Part shown: positions 1 to 8,015 of the stretch, one piece after another | Layout of the letters: every line of letters begins with the position of its first letter | Position numbering within the stretch: position 1 is the first letter of the stretch | DNA from: Mesonia maritima | GTDB taxonomy: Bacteria; Bacteroidota; Bacteroidia; Flavobacteriales; Flavobacteriaceae | Direction: 5' to 3' | DNA: 64,000 bases | NCBI RefSeq assembly: GCF_042433895.1 | Contig: NZ_JBHLUA010000008.1 | Span: 21,470 to 85,469 of the forward strand | The notes under the pieces: model-generated | Database searches by the model: none | The model's input: the letters and a program-made list of their open reading frames with translations, nothing else | Told to the model about the DNA's origin: nothing | Translations under genes and position numbers: made by a program

Positions 1-267
1 CAAAGCGAACCGACTTCGGTTTATGGCGGAGCTTCTTCCGTAGTTTTAATTTTATTGTGGGTTTTCTATACGTGTTTAATCATGTTTTTTGGCGCAGAAT
101 TTACCGTTCAATACGCGTTAATGAAAAATGAAGATATTTCTCCTAACCGATTTAGTGAACCTGCGATTTACCAAGAATTACAAGAAATTGAAGAGCGAAA
201 AATTCATCTTCGAAAAAAGAAAAAAGACCTCGACAAATTAGCTAATAAAGCTGAAAAAGACTCTTAG
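1..267 (+). CDS. YihY/BrkB family inner-membrane protein, C-terminal part
   Basis: Only the last 88 codons are inside the window; the frame is open from base 1, so the start lies to the left. The visible part contains a Tyr-Gly-Gly-Ala-Ser-Ser turn, a membrane helix and the motif FFGAEFT, which together are typical of the end of the YihY/BrkB family, once called ribonuclease BN. It then runs into a charged coiled-coil tail rich in Lys and Glu (about the last 40 residues). Members are multi-pass inner-membrane proteins of unsettled function. The family call rests on the FFGAEFT region; substrate and role cannot be inferred. Confidence 0.75.
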   Translation, partial: QSEPTSVYGGASSVVLILLWVFYTCLIMFFGAEFTVQYALMKNEDISPNRFSEPAIYQELQEIEERKIHLRKKKKDLDKLANKAEKDS

Positions 268-370
268 TAAATGTTTAACGCTTTGTTACTAAGGTTTATA
301 AATTCTTTAATACCATAAGAGCTGCTTCCATTGTATCTTCGAAAAAAAGAAAAAACTAAAAAAAATTGTT

Positions 371-919
371 ATGGAAAAGAAAATTGCTATTCTCGCAACA
401 GATGGATTTGAAGAGAGCGAATTAAAATCGCCAAAAGAAGCGATGGAAAAAGAAGGATTTAAAGTTGAAATCGTCAGCTTAAAATCAGGAAAAATTAAAA
501 GTTGGTCGGGCGGAAATTGGTCTGCTGAATATAATGTAGATAAAACTGTAGATCAAGTTAGCGCAAAACAATACAATGCGTTGGTTTTACCAGGCGGAGT
601 TATTAATCCAGATAAATTACGAATTAACGAAGATGCTTTAGTATTTATTCGTGATTTCTTTAAACAAAGTAAACCGGTAGCTGCAATTTGCCACGGACCT
701 TGGTCTTTAATTAATGCAGATGTAGTTAAAGGAAGAACAATGACTTCGTTTAAATCTATTAGAAAAGATCTGGAAAATGCCGGAGCACTTTGGGTAGATA
801 AAGAAGTAGTGGTAGATGAAGCTTTTGTTACTAGCAGAAATCCTGATGATTTACCTGCTTTTAACGCTAAATTAATTGAAGAAATTAAAGAAGGCAAGCA
901 CGATTTACAACACGCCTAA
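371..919 (+). CDS. PfpI/DJ-1 superfamily protein (type 1 glutamine amidotransferase-like)
   Basis: A 182-residue cytoplasmic protein of the DJ-1/PfpI superfamily. The nucleophile elbow AICHGPW places the reactive Cys at residue 107 next to His108, and the DGFEESEL segment near residue 11 supplies the acidic residue that partners the Cys. The length matches PfpI/YhbO proteins, which are described as stress-related glyoxalase or deglycase-like enzymes or as peptidases; which activity applies here is not decidable from sequence. It stands alone, followed by a hairpin terminator. It starts at an ATG after an A-rich leader with no Shine-Dalgarno sequence, as is usual in this phylum. Confidence 0.85.
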   Translation: MEKKIAILATDGFEESELKSPKEAMEKEGFKVEIVSLKSGKIKSWSGGNWSAEYNVDKTVDQVSAKQYNALVLPGGVINPDKLRINEDALVFIRDFFKQSKPVAAICHGPWSLINADVVKGRTMTSFKSIRKDLENAGALWVDKEVVVDEAFVTSRNPDDLPAFNAKLIEEIKEGKHDLQHA

Positions 920-940
920 AAATTAATTTTGATTTGTTGA

Positions 941-973
941 AAAACCGATTAGTTTTATTAACTAATCGGTTTT
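941..973. terminator. bidirectional intrinsic terminator
   Basis: A 14-bp perfect inverted repeat with arms AAAACCGATTAGTT and AACTAATCGGTTTT and a 5-nt loop lies between two convergent genes. It has a T run on the plus strand and a shorter one on the minus strand, so it can end transcription from the PfpI gene and from the DUF6787 operon. Confidence 0.85.
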
Positions 974-974
974 T

Positions 975-1298
975 TTAATCTTTAAAGAAACGCTTAAAGC
1001 CTAAACGTTTCAGCATTTTTTTTTCGAAACTCCAGAAAAATTTAAATTGCCCAAAAAGAAATCCAAATAAAATTAGAAGAACTTGATAAAAAGGAAATAT
1101 TAAAATTATTCTTATTAAATAATAGAGTAAACCTCCAAACCAAAAATCTTCTCCAAAATTTTCTCGGTTTAGATGAATTAATTCTAAAAATGGTTTTGCG
1201 ACATATACTGAAGATGAACCGGTAATGGCAAACACAATAAAAATTATTACCAGTTGAAAATTAGAGGTAATTCCCCAGCGTTCTTTTAATTTTTTCAT
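975..1298 (-). CDS. small membrane protein, DUF6787-like
   Basis: A 107-residue protein with an N-terminal WGITSNFQ segment, two strong hydrophobic helices (about residues 15-37 and 58-85) and a basic C-terminus (KKMLKRLGFKRF). It matches my recollection of the small Bacteroidota family DUF6787, whose function is unknown. Its start codon overlaps the stop of the upstream lipoprotein gene by one base (TAATG), which implies translational coupling. It is the last gene of a probable serC-serA-rlpA-DUF6146-DUF6787 transcript and ends just before the shared terminator. The DUF number is from memory; the membrane topology is read from the sequence. Confidence 0.65.
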   Translation of the reverse strand: MKKLKERWGITSNFQLVIIFIVFAITGSSSVYVAKPFLELIHLNRENFGEDFWFGGLLYYLIRIILIFPFYQVLLILFGFLFGQFKFFWSFEKKMLKRLGFKRFFKD

Positions 1299-1708
1299 TA
1301 AAGCTTCTGATTGTATTTTTTCTGAAAAAAGAGAAAGTAATTGTAAAGCAAATAATTTACTTCATATCCATAATCAATATTTCTATCGTAATCGATTACT
1401 AACGGATACAAGTCACGATTATAAGCTGAACTTCTAGCTCGAACATTATATTCTGTAACGTATTGAATATTTTTTAATTCTAAATAAGTTTGCGAATAAT
1501 GACCGCGTGGCGGCTGTGTAGCTAACCAACCCGTAAATCCGGTTTCAAAAATAATTACTTCATATTCTAAGCTATCGTTTGTAATTCTAATAGTATCGCT
1601 TTCAGTTTCTGAAATATTTTCAGCAGAAGAATTGTTTTTTCCTTTTTTTGAAGTAGCGCAATTGCATAGCAAAAAGCAACCGATAATAATGCTTATTAAA
1701 TATCTCAT
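1298..1708 (-). CDS. DUF6146-like lipoprotein
   Basis: 136 residues. An N-terminal hydrophobic segment ends in Cys15-Asn-Cys17, compatible with signal peptidase II processing and lipidation, followed by a Lys/Ser/Glu-rich linker. The globular part carries conserved-looking blocks: FETGFTGWLATQP, YLELKNIQYV, and YGYEVNYLLYNYFLFFQKKY at the C-terminus. These fit the flavobacterial family DUF6146, of unknown function. It is coupled to the downstream membrane protein by a 1-bp overlap, and 10 bp separate it from rlpA. A role in the envelope is an inference from the lipid anchor and the neighbours. Confidence 0.7.
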   Translation of the reverse strand: MRYLISIIIGCFLLCNCATSKKGKNNSSAENISETESDTIRITNDSLEYEVIIFETGFTGWLATQPPRGHYSQTYLELKNIQYVTEYNVRARSSAYNRDLYPLVIDYDRNIDYGYEVNYLLYNYFLFFQKKYNQKL

Positions 1709-1718
1709 AATTATTTTG

Positions 1719-2468
1719 TTAGGAAGAAGTTATGCGTTCAAAATCAATAATAAAACTATCAGGATATTTTGTGCTTACTTCTTCTTTCTTAAAATCTTCA
1801 GCAGCATTTCTGGTTTCAAACTTTCCGATAATTAACGTATAGACTTTCACGCCTTGCACATCTTTAACCTGAACGGTAATATCTTGTTGATAGCTGATTT
1901 TTAAATTATCGGCCAGGCGAATTAAATTAGCGACTTCTTGAAAACTTCCTATTTGAATTCCAAACCAATCGGGTTGAACCCTATTCACCGACATTTCATA
2001 AAACTCGTGCATTTTTTTTACTGATTTTTCACCTTCAGTATTTATAGTACTTTCTTCAGTTTTTTCATTTTCGGCTAAAGCTTCAGTTGAATTAAAAGTA
2101 GTTAAATCATCTTCTGGAGAACCAACAACTTCTAAAACTACATCGGTTACGCCATCTGCCATAAAATCAAGTTTTTTAGCGGCACTTTGCGATAAGTCTA
2201 TAATTCGATTACTCACAAACGGACCTCTATCGTTTATTTCAACAACAATAGAGGTATCGTTTGCTAAATTGGTAACACGTATTTTTGTGCCAAATGGAAG
2301 ATGCCTATGCGCGGCGGTTAATTCTTCATGGGAATATTTTTCACCACTTGCAGTTAATCTTCCTTCAAATTTATTAGAATAATAAGATGCTTTTCCTGTT
2401 TGTACTTGTGCTAAAGCAAAATGGCAACAAATTAGAAATATTAGTAAACTACTAAAAAGCTGTTTCAT
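1719..2468 (-). CDS. rlpA: RlpA-like protein with SPOR domain (septal ring lytic transglycosylase family)
   Basis: A 249-residue exported protein. Residues 1-20 form a signal peptide ending ALA-Q. Residues about 24-110 form the double-psi beta-barrel of RlpA (GKASYYSNKFEGRLTASGE, then TAAHRHLPFG and the VEINDRGPF segment with the catalytic-type Asp). A low-complexity acidic linker follows, then a SPOR domain at about 165-245 (FGIQIGSFQ). RlpA of Pseudomonas cleaves peptidoglycan strands lacking stem peptides, and SPOR domains bind such glycans at division sites. The gene begins 2 bp after serA ends, so it is probably cotranscribed with the serine genes. Confidence 0.85.
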   Translation of the reverse strand: MKQLFSSLLIFLICCHFALAQVQTGKASYYSNKFEGRLTASGEKYSHEELTAAHRHLPFGTKIRVTNLANDTSIVVEINDRGPFVSNRIIDLSQSAAKKLDFMADGVTDVVLEVVGSPEDDLTTFNSTEALAENEKTEESTINTEGEKSVKKMHEFYEMSVNRVQPDWFGIQIGSFQEVANLIRLADNLKISYQQDITVQVKDVQGVKVYTLIIGKFETRNAAEDFKKEEVSTKYPDSFIIDFERITSS

Positions 2469-2470
2469 GC

Positions 2471-3433
2471 TTAATATTTTATAGGAGCGAATTCAGCAAT
2501 AATTTGGTCTGCCAATTCTACACCAATTCTATCTTGTGCTTCGTTTGTGGCTCCGCCAATATGTGGAGAAAGCGATAATTTAGGATTCATTAAAATTTTA
2601 ATTTCCGGCGAAGGTTCATTTTCAAAAACATCTAAACCGGCAAAAGCTAATTTTTTATTTTCAAGCGCTTCAATTAAAGCTTGTTCATCTACAACACCAC
2701 CGCGAGCAGTATTTATAATTCCCGCGCCGTCTTTCATGATTTCAATTTCCTTTTTTCCGATAATGTAATCTTTTTGAGCAGGAACATGTAAGGTAACAAA
2801 ATCAGCTTCTTTTAAAACTTCATTTACGGGTTGCGTTTTTACAGAAAGTGTAACTTCTTGTCCGTCAAAAAAGTTAAGGGTTACTTTCTTTTCTCCCATA
2901 TTTTTATCGCTCGCAATTACTTTCATTCCTAAACCTAAAGCCATTTTAGCGACCTCGTTACCAATTCTTCCAAAACCGATAATTCCTAAGGTTTTTCCGC
3001 GAAGCTCGGTTCCTTTAGCATAACTTTTTTTAAGCTCTTTAAATTTAGAATCACCTTCTAATGGCATATCTCTGTTGGCGTTTTTTAGAAAACGAATGCT
3101 ACTTAATAAATGCGCAAATACCAATTCTGCAACACTAGCTGAAGAAGCCGCTGGCGTATTGATAACTTTTACGCCTTTTTCTTTTGCATAATCTACATCG
3201 ATATTATCTAAACCAACACCGCCTCTCCCGATCATTTTTAAATTAGGGCAAGCATCTATAATATTTTTTCTAATTTTTGTAGCGCTTCGAACCAGAATTA
3301 CTTCAATATTTTTTTCATTTATATAATCTGCCAATTGATCTTGAGCAACTTTTGTTGTAATTACTTCAAAACCTTCTTTTTCGAGTTGTTGAATTCCTTT
3401 AGCTGAAATTCCGTCGTTTGCTAATATTTTCAT
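2471..3433 (-). CDS. serA: D-3-phosphoglycerate dehydrogenase (short form)
   Basis: 320 residues, D-2-hydroxyacid dehydrogenase family. The NAD-binding fingerprint is GIIGFGRIGNEV (about residues 150-161). The catalytic Arg is in NTARGGVVDE, the Glu in FENEPSPE and the His in SPHIGGAT. There is no C-terminal ACT domain, so this is the short form without the serine-binding regulatory module. It oxidises 3-phosphoglycerate to 3-phosphohydroxypyruvate, the first step of serine synthesis. That assignment among the related hydroxyacid dehydrogenases rests on its position 12 bp after serC, the next enzyme of the pathway. Confidence 0.9.
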   Translation of the reverse strand: MKILANDGISAKGIQQLEKEGFEVITTKVAQDQLADYINEKNIEVILVRSATKIRKNIIDACPNLKMIGRGGVGLDNIDVDYAKEKGVKVINTPAASSASVAELVFAHLLSSIRFLKNANRDMPLEGDSKFKELKKSYAKGTELRGKTLGIIGFGRIGNEVAKMALGLGMKVIASDKNMGEKKVTLNFFDGQEVTLSVKTQPVNEVLKEADFVTLHVPAQKDYIIGKKEIEIMKDGAGIINTARGGVVDEQALIEALENKKLAFAGLDVFENEPSPEIKILMNPKLSLSPHIGGATNEAQDRIGVELADQIIAEFAPIKY

Positions 3434-3445
3434 TGGATAATTTTC

Positions 3446-4510
3446 TTAAGCTTGTGTTTCTAATTCTTTCATTACGGTAACCAAAATTTCTACACTTTCT
3501 AGCGGAAGTGCATTATACATAGAAGCTCTGTAACCGCCCACGCTTCGGTGACCATTAAGTCCGTTAATCCCTGCAGCTTTCCATAAATCGTTAAAAAGAT
3601 CTTCTAATTTTGGTTCAGTTAACGTAAAAGTCGCATTCATAATAGAACGATCTTCCTTTTCTGCATAACCTTTAAAAAGTGGATTTCGGTCTATTTCATT
3701 ATAAATTGTTTCCGCTTTTTTATTGTTTATTTTTTCAATTGCTTCAATTCCGCCAAGTTTTTTAAGCCAGCGCAAGGTTAACATAGAAACGTAAACCGCG
3801 TAAACCGATGGCGTGTTAAACATGCTATCTTTTTTAATATGAACTTGATAATCTAACATACTCGGAATTTGACGCTGAACTTTTCCTAAAATAGATTCTT
3901 TTACAATCACTAAAGTTGTTCCTGCAGGACCCATATTTTTTTGAGCTCCCGCATAAATTAAATCGAATTTTGAAAAGTCTAATTTTCTAGAAAAAATATC
4001 GCTACTCATATCGCAAACTAATGGAATAGGGGAGTTTGGAAATTCTTTCATTTGCGTACCAAAAATTGTATTGTTACTTGTGCAGTGAAAATAATCGGCA
4101 TCACTTGGGATTGAATATCCTTTCGGGATGTAATTAAAATTCTTATCTGCCGAAGAAGCTACTTCATCAATTTCACCAAATAATTTAGCTTCTTTTATGG
4201 CTTTTGTAGACCACGTTCCCGTATTTAAATAGGCTGCTTTATTTTGTAATAAATTGTAAGCCGTCATTATAAATTGTGTACTTGCACCGCCTTGTAAAAA
4301 AAGTGCTTTGTAGCCTTTTCCTTCAAGCCCAAGTAATTCTAGAGAAAGTTTTTGCGCTTCGTCCATAACCGAAACAAAATCTTTACTTCGGTGCGAAATT
4401 TCTAAAATTGAAAGTCCAGAGTTATTAAAATTTAAAATTGCTTCGGAAGCTTCTTTAAATACAGTTTGCGGTAAAATACAAGGTCCGGCACTAAAATTAT
4501 GTTTTTTCAT
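3446..4510 (-). CDS. serC: phosphoserine aminotransferase
   Basis: A 354-residue class V PLP aminotransferase. It opens with KKHNFSAGP, the SerC signature. The PLP-binding Lys is K191 in AGAQKNMGPAG, and the C-terminus has the GHRSVGGYRASMYNA motif that binds the substrate phosphate. It converts 3-phosphohydroxypyruvate and glutamate to phosphoserine and also serves pyridoxine synthesis in some bacteria. The normal length (about 355-360) and intact motifs indicate a working enzyme. It heads the leftward serC-serA-rlpA set; 59 bp separate it from the upstream acyl-CoA reductase gene. Confidence 0.96.
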   Translation of the reverse strand: MKKHNFSAGPCILPQTVFKEASEAILNFNNSGLSILEISHRSKDFVSVMDEAQKLSLELLGLEGKGYKALFLQGGASTQFIMTAYNLLQNKAAYLNTGTWSTKAIKEAKLFGEIDEVASSADKNFNYIPKGYSIPSDADYFHCTSNNTIFGTQMKEFPNSPIPLVCDMSSDIFSRKLDFSKFDLIYAGAQKNMGPAGTTLVIVKESILGKVQRQIPSMLDYQVHIKKDSMFNTPSVYAVYVSMLTLRWLKKLGGIEAIEKINNKKAETIYNEIDRNPLFKGYAEKEDRSIMNATFTLTEPKLEDLFNDLWKAAGINGLNGHRSVGGYRASMYNALPLESVEILVTVMKELETQA

Positions 4511-4569
4511 AGCTTATTGTTTAGTCTTCTTGCTAAAATTACAAAGTCTCGCTAGAGATAAAAAGTTTA

Positions 4570-5625
4570 TTAAGATAAATTTGTAAGGAATGCCATCGTG
4601 TCAACATTATCTGCATAATCTGTTAATTTTGGCATTTGTGTTTTCCCGAAGGAAATATGATTTTCTTTTGAAGAAACTACACATTGTAGATCCTCAGTAT
4701 GTTCAGTTAAATAATTTTTAAGCTGTTCTTCATTTTTATAATATTCATAAAATAAACAACCGATAGGAGAAGCAAAATTTTGATCTTCTTTTAAAATCAA
4801 AAAATTGTTATCGAATAATTTTTGATTGCTCATTAAATAAACCGCTTTATTATAATCGTAATTATTTACGTATTTATGCTGATTTATGATCGGGTTCCAA
4901 TCATAAATTGCTTCAAAAAAAGTTTTAAAGTCATAATTTTCAGGAACCAATAATTTGGAAACATTTCGGCATCCTAAACCGTAATATCTAAAAATATCTT
5001 CTCCTAATTTATGTAATTCTTCAGAAGTTTCTTTTCCGGTTAATATAGCTACAGAATTTCTATTTTTTCTGATAATATGTGGTTTTTTACTGAAATAATA
5101 TTCAAAGTAACGCGCAGTATTATTGCTTCCTGTAGCAATTACGGCATCAAAATCTTTAAGTTGTTCTTTAGCTATTTCAACAGAATCGTTAAAATCTTCA
5201 GCATAAAACTTTAGCAATTCTAGTAAAGCCGGTAAAAGTAATTTATCATTAGAAGATTGCTTAATTAAGGTTTTATTTCCCGAAAGTTGAACGCATAAAA
5301 AATCGTGAAAACCAACCAGCGGAATATTTCCCGCCATAATTATAGCTACTGTTTTCGGGTCTTTATCTGAAAACGAATAGCTTTTTAACCAATTTTCCAG
5401 CTTTTCTTTTTTGAGCGCGTTAGCCCACTGTTCTAACGAGAAATAAATATTTTCTTTGGTGAACCAGCCATTATAATGAATAGAATCTTCCACCGCTTTT
5501 TGAAGCTGAACGGCGTAAGGTTTCAATTTTTCTTCAACTTCTAATTCGGTGTCTTTTTGCTGAATAAATTTATTTAAAAAATCGCCCAATTTCACAAAGG
5601 CTTCTTTACGTGTTTCTATACTCAT
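4570..5625 (-). CDS. LuxC-like acyl-CoA reductase
   Basis: 351 residues, resembling the LuxC/acyl-CoA reductase family (aldehyde dehydrogenase fold). Visible features are a nucleotide-binding region (VAIIMAGNIPLVGFHDFL, about 93-110), ATGSNNTARYFEYYF (about 164-178), and YGLGCRNVSKL with a Cys at residue 219 as candidate nucleophile. In luminous bacteria LuxC reduces fatty acyl groups to aldehyde, but there are no luciferase, LuxD or LuxE genes nearby. The divergent ferredoxin gene starts only 66 bp away, an arrangement I recall as common in Bacteroidota. The physiological substrate is unknown. Confidence 0.85.
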   Translation of the reverse strand: MSIETRKEAFVKLGDFLNKFIQQKDTELEVEEKLKPYAVQLQKAVEDSIHYNGWFTKENIYFSLEQWANALKKEKLENWLKSYSFSDKDPKTVAIIMAGNIPLVGFHDFLCVQLSGNKTLIKQSSNDKLLLPALLELLKFYAEDFNDSVEIAKEQLKDFDAVIATGSNNTARYFEYYFSKKPHIIRKNRNSVAILTGKETSEELHKLGEDIFRYYGLGCRNVSKLLVPENYDFKTFFEAIYDWNPIINQHKYVNNYDYNKAVYLMSNQKLFDNNFLILKEDQNFASPIGCLFYEYYKNEEQLKNYLTEHTEDLQCVVSSKENHISFGKTQMPKLTDYADNVDTMAFLTNLS

Positions 5626-5629
5626 ATTA

Positions 5630-5661
5630 TTTGGTTATGAACCCGAATGGCTTTATTTTTG
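5630..5661 (+). promoter_or_regulatory. sigma-A promoter of the ferredoxin gene
   Basis: TTTG at 5630-5633 and TATTTTTG at 5654-5661 are separated by 20 bp, an exact match to the Bacteroidota primary sigma consensus (TTTG, 19-21 bp, TAnnTTTG). It ends 30 bp before the ferredoxin ATG and rules out the in-frame ATG at 5647, which would lie inside the promoter. Confidence 0.75.
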
Positions 5662-5691
5662 TGCAAAGTTACACAATCTAAAACGAAAAAA

Positions 5692-6045
5692 ATGGCTATT
5701 ATAATAACTGATGAATGCATTAATTGTGGCGCTTGCGAACCAGAATGCCCAAATACGGCAATCTATGAAGGCGCAGACGATTGGCGTTATGCAGATGGAA
5801 CTGATTTAGAAGGAGATGTAGTTTTACCGAGTGGGAAAGAAGCGAATGCTGAAGAAGCTCAAGAACCAATAAGTGACGAGTTCTACTATATTGTACCCGA
5901 TAAATGTACTGAATGTAAAGGTTTTCATGACGAACCACAATGTGCGGCAGTTTGCCCGGTAGATTGTTGCGTTCCCGATGATGACCACGTAGAAAGTGAA
6001 GAAAAATTATTAGCGAAACAATCGTTTATGCATCACGATGAATAA
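5692..6045 (+). CDS. dicluster 4Fe-4S ferredoxin
   Basis: 117 residues with start at MAIIITDECINCG; an upstream in-frame ATG falls inside the promoter. The first cysteine set is C9, C12, C15 and C19 (CxxCxxCxxxCP); the second is C72, C75, C84 and C88, followed by two extra Cys at 92 and 93. A 50-residue acidic insert separates the sets, as in YfhL/FdxA-type bacterial ferredoxins. It is a soluble low-potential electron carrier. It is divergent from the LuxC-like reductase, which may be its redox neighbour, though LuxC enzymes use NADPH. A strong terminator follows. Confidence 0.93.
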   Translation: MAIIITDECINCGACEPECPNTAIYEGADDWRYADGTDLEGDVVLPSGKEANAEEAQEPISDEFYYIVPDKCTECKGFHDEPQCAAVCPVDCCVPDDDHVESEEKLLAKQSFMHHDE

Positions 6046-6062
6046 TTAGATTTAATTCTATA

Positions 6063-6093
6063 AAAAAAGCTTCCGAATTTTGGAAGCTTTTTT
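6063..6093. terminator. bidirectional intrinsic terminator
   Basis: 12-bp arms AAAAAAGCTTCC and GGAAGCTTTTTT with a 7-nt loop, between the convergent ferredoxin gene and the secreted-protein gene that ends at 6116; both strands carry a T run. Confidence 0.85.
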
Positions 6094-6115
6094 GTTTTTA
6101 AAGTTATGTTGAATT

Positions 6116-6604
6116 TTATTTCTCTACTTTATATTTTTTTAGAACAACAGCATCGGTTTTGGAGTCGTAGGTTTCTACAATAAAATTTCCGTCTTCATCA
6201 AAATATCCAAAAGAATCTCCATTTTGCTTAGAGGTTAAAATGTAAAAATCACGATCGGGCATTTTTCTTATTTTACCGTGAAGTTGTTTTTTTCCATTCA
6301 CCATTTTAGACATTACATAACCGTTTTTATCAGGCTGTATTGCATATTCATTTTCATCTACCATAAAAGTAGTAGACTCAGAAATTTGTGCTTTTCTAGT
6401 TACATTCTGGTTCGTTTTGTTGTTATTTTCAACATTTAATTCCTCTTTTCTAACCCGTGTTTTTTGTTCTACAGAAACATCTTCTCCTTTAGAACTTTTT
6501 ACCGTGGTTTTTTTGGTGACTGTTTCTTTTACAGTGTCTTCATTTTGGGCCATCCCGTAGCTAAAAATAAAGAATGAAAAAAGTAAAATGCTAATACGTT
6601 TCAT
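6116..6604 (-). CDS. secreted protein of unknown function
   Basis: 162 residues from the start MKRISILLF, chosen because it gives a clean signal peptide (residues 1-20, ending YGMAQ); an ATG eight codons upstream would add an unlikely extension. After cleavage there is a charged, Lys/Thr/Glu-rich region (about 22-75), then a compact part with YAIQPDKNGYVMSKM, KKQLHGKIRKM and FYILTSKQNGDSFGYFDEDGNF blocks that suggest short beta repeats. I do not recognise the family. It is probably periplasmic or surface-exposed. It stands alone and converges on the ferredoxin gene. Confidence 0.65.
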   Translation of the reverse strand: MKRISILLFSFFIFSYGMAQNEDTVKETVTKKTTVKSSKGEDVSVEQKTRVRKEELNVENNNKTNQNVTRKAQISESTTFMVDENEYAIQPDKNGYVMSKMVNGKKQLHGKIRKMPDRDFYILTSKQNGDSFGYFDEDGNFIVETYDSKTDAVVLKKYKVEK

Positions 6605-6717
6605 AAGTTGATTAATTTTAAAGTTCAACTCTAAATTTACAATTTAAAGCTGTTAAGAAATAGTAACACAATCCTAATATTTCTATAATTCTTTTAAAAA
6701 TCTGTAAAGTTGAATAG

Positions 6718-6747
6718 TTGATAGAATTAAATCATTCTGTATCTTTG
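6718..6747 (+). promoter_or_regulatory. sigma-A promoter of ychF
   Basis: TTG at 6718-6720 and TATCTTTG at 6740-6747 with a 19-bp spacer match the Bacteroidota consensus. The ychF ATG follows 21 bp later. The TTG that could be read as an upstream start codon is the -33 element itself. Confidence 0.75.
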
Positions 6748-6768
6748 CAGCTTCAAAAAATTATCAGA

Positions 6769-7863
6769 ATGAAAGCAGGTATTGTAGGGTTACCAAATGT
6801 TGGAAAATCAACTTTATTCAATTGTTTGTCAAACGCAAAAGCACAAAGTGCAAATTTTCCTTTTTGTACTATCGAGCCGAATGTTGGAGTGGTAAATGTA
6901 CCCGATGAGCGATTGAAAAAATTAGAAGAATTGGTAAATCCTGAACGTGTTCTACCAGCAACAGTAGAAATTGTAGATATTGCAGGTTTGGTAAAAGGAG
7001 CGAGTAAAGGCGAAGGTTTAGGAAATCAGTTTCTCGGAAACATTCGTGAAACCGATGCAATTTTGCATGTATTGCGCTGTTTTGATAATGATAATGTTGT
7101 TCACGTCGATGGATGTGTAGATCCTATTCGCGATAAAGACACGATCGATATGGAATTACAGTTGAAGGATTTAGAAACGGTCGAAAAAAAATTAGACAAA
7201 GTAAAACGTGCAGCTAAAACTGGAAATAAAGAAGCTCAAAAAGAACAGGAAGTTTTAACCAAATTAAAAGAAGGTTTAGAACAAGGAAAATCGATAAGAG
7301 CGATTGAAATTTCTTCAGAAGACCGCCAAGAATTTGTAAAACCTTTACAATTTATTACTGATAAACCTGTAATGTATGTTTGTAATGTAGATGAAGGTTC
7401 TGCAACAAGTGGAAATAAATATGTTGAAAAAGTTCGCGAAGCGGTAAAAGATGAAAATGCTGAAGTTTTAGTACTTGCCGTAGGAATTGAAGCCGACATT
7501 GCAGAATTAGAAGATTACGATGAGCGTCAAGTTTTCTTAGAAGATATAGGTTTAACTGAACCAGGTTCTGCAAAACTTATTCGATCGGCCTATAAATTAT
7601 TAAATCAGCAAACTTATTTTACCGCTGGAGAAAAGGAAGTACGGGCTTGGACAATTCCGGTTGGCGCTACTGCTCCGCAAGCTGCAGGCGTTATTCATAC
7701 CGATTTTGAAAAAGGATTTATTCGTGCAGAAGTAATTAAATATGATGACTACGTTTCTTACGGAAGTGAATCAAAAGTAAGAGATGCAGGAAAATTAGGC
7801 GTAGAAGGAAAAGAATATATTGTAAAGGATGGCGATGTAATGCATTTTAGATTTAATGTTTAA
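6769..7863 (+). CDS. ychF: redox-regulated ATPase YchF (Obg-family, OLA1-like)
   Basis: 364 residues from MKAGIVGLPNVGKST, the standard YchF start and length. G1 is GLPNVGKST, G3 is DIAGLVKGAS, and the base-recognition motif is NVDE instead of the GTPase NKxD, the change that makes YchF an ATPase. A coiled-coil helical insert (about 125-190) and a C-terminal TGS-like domain (GATAPQAAGVIHTDFEKGFIRAEV, YIVKDGDVMHFRFNV) are intact. It binds ribosomes and affects translation and oxidative-stress responses in other bacteria. It has its own promoter and no operon partner. Confidence 0.97.
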   Translation: MKAGIVGLPNVGKSTLFNCLSNAKAQSANFPFCTIEPNVGVVNVPDERLKKLEELVNPERVLPATVEIVDIAGLVKGASKGEGLGNQFLGNIRETDAILHVLRCFDNDNVVHVDGCVDPIRDKDTIDMELQLKDLETVEKKLDKVKRAAKTGNKEAQKEQEVLTKLKEGLEQGKSIRAIEISSEDRQEFVKPLQFITDKPVMYVCNVDEGSATSGNKYVEKVREAVKDENAEVLVLAVGIEADIAELEDYDERQVFLEDIGLTEPGSAKLIRSAYKLLNQQTYFTAGEKEVRAWTIPVGATAPQAAGVIHTDFEKGFIRAEVIKYDDYVSYGSESKVRDAGKLGVEGKEYIVKDGDVMHFRFNV

Positions 7864-8015
7864 CTTTTTGTTAACATTTAAAATCCATTTATCTTTAAAT
7901 TTTATTATTTCATCTAACATATTGAATTTCCTAGGCTTATAACGAATTTAATTTAAATTTTTTCAATCTTTCTGATTGCTTTTAACATGGAATTAAGTAT
8001 TTTTCATCGTTGAAA

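Noticed and set aside
4570..5625. Bioluminescence (lux) locus
   Set aside because: Only a LuxC-like reductase is present; no luxA, luxB, luxD or luxE is in the window.
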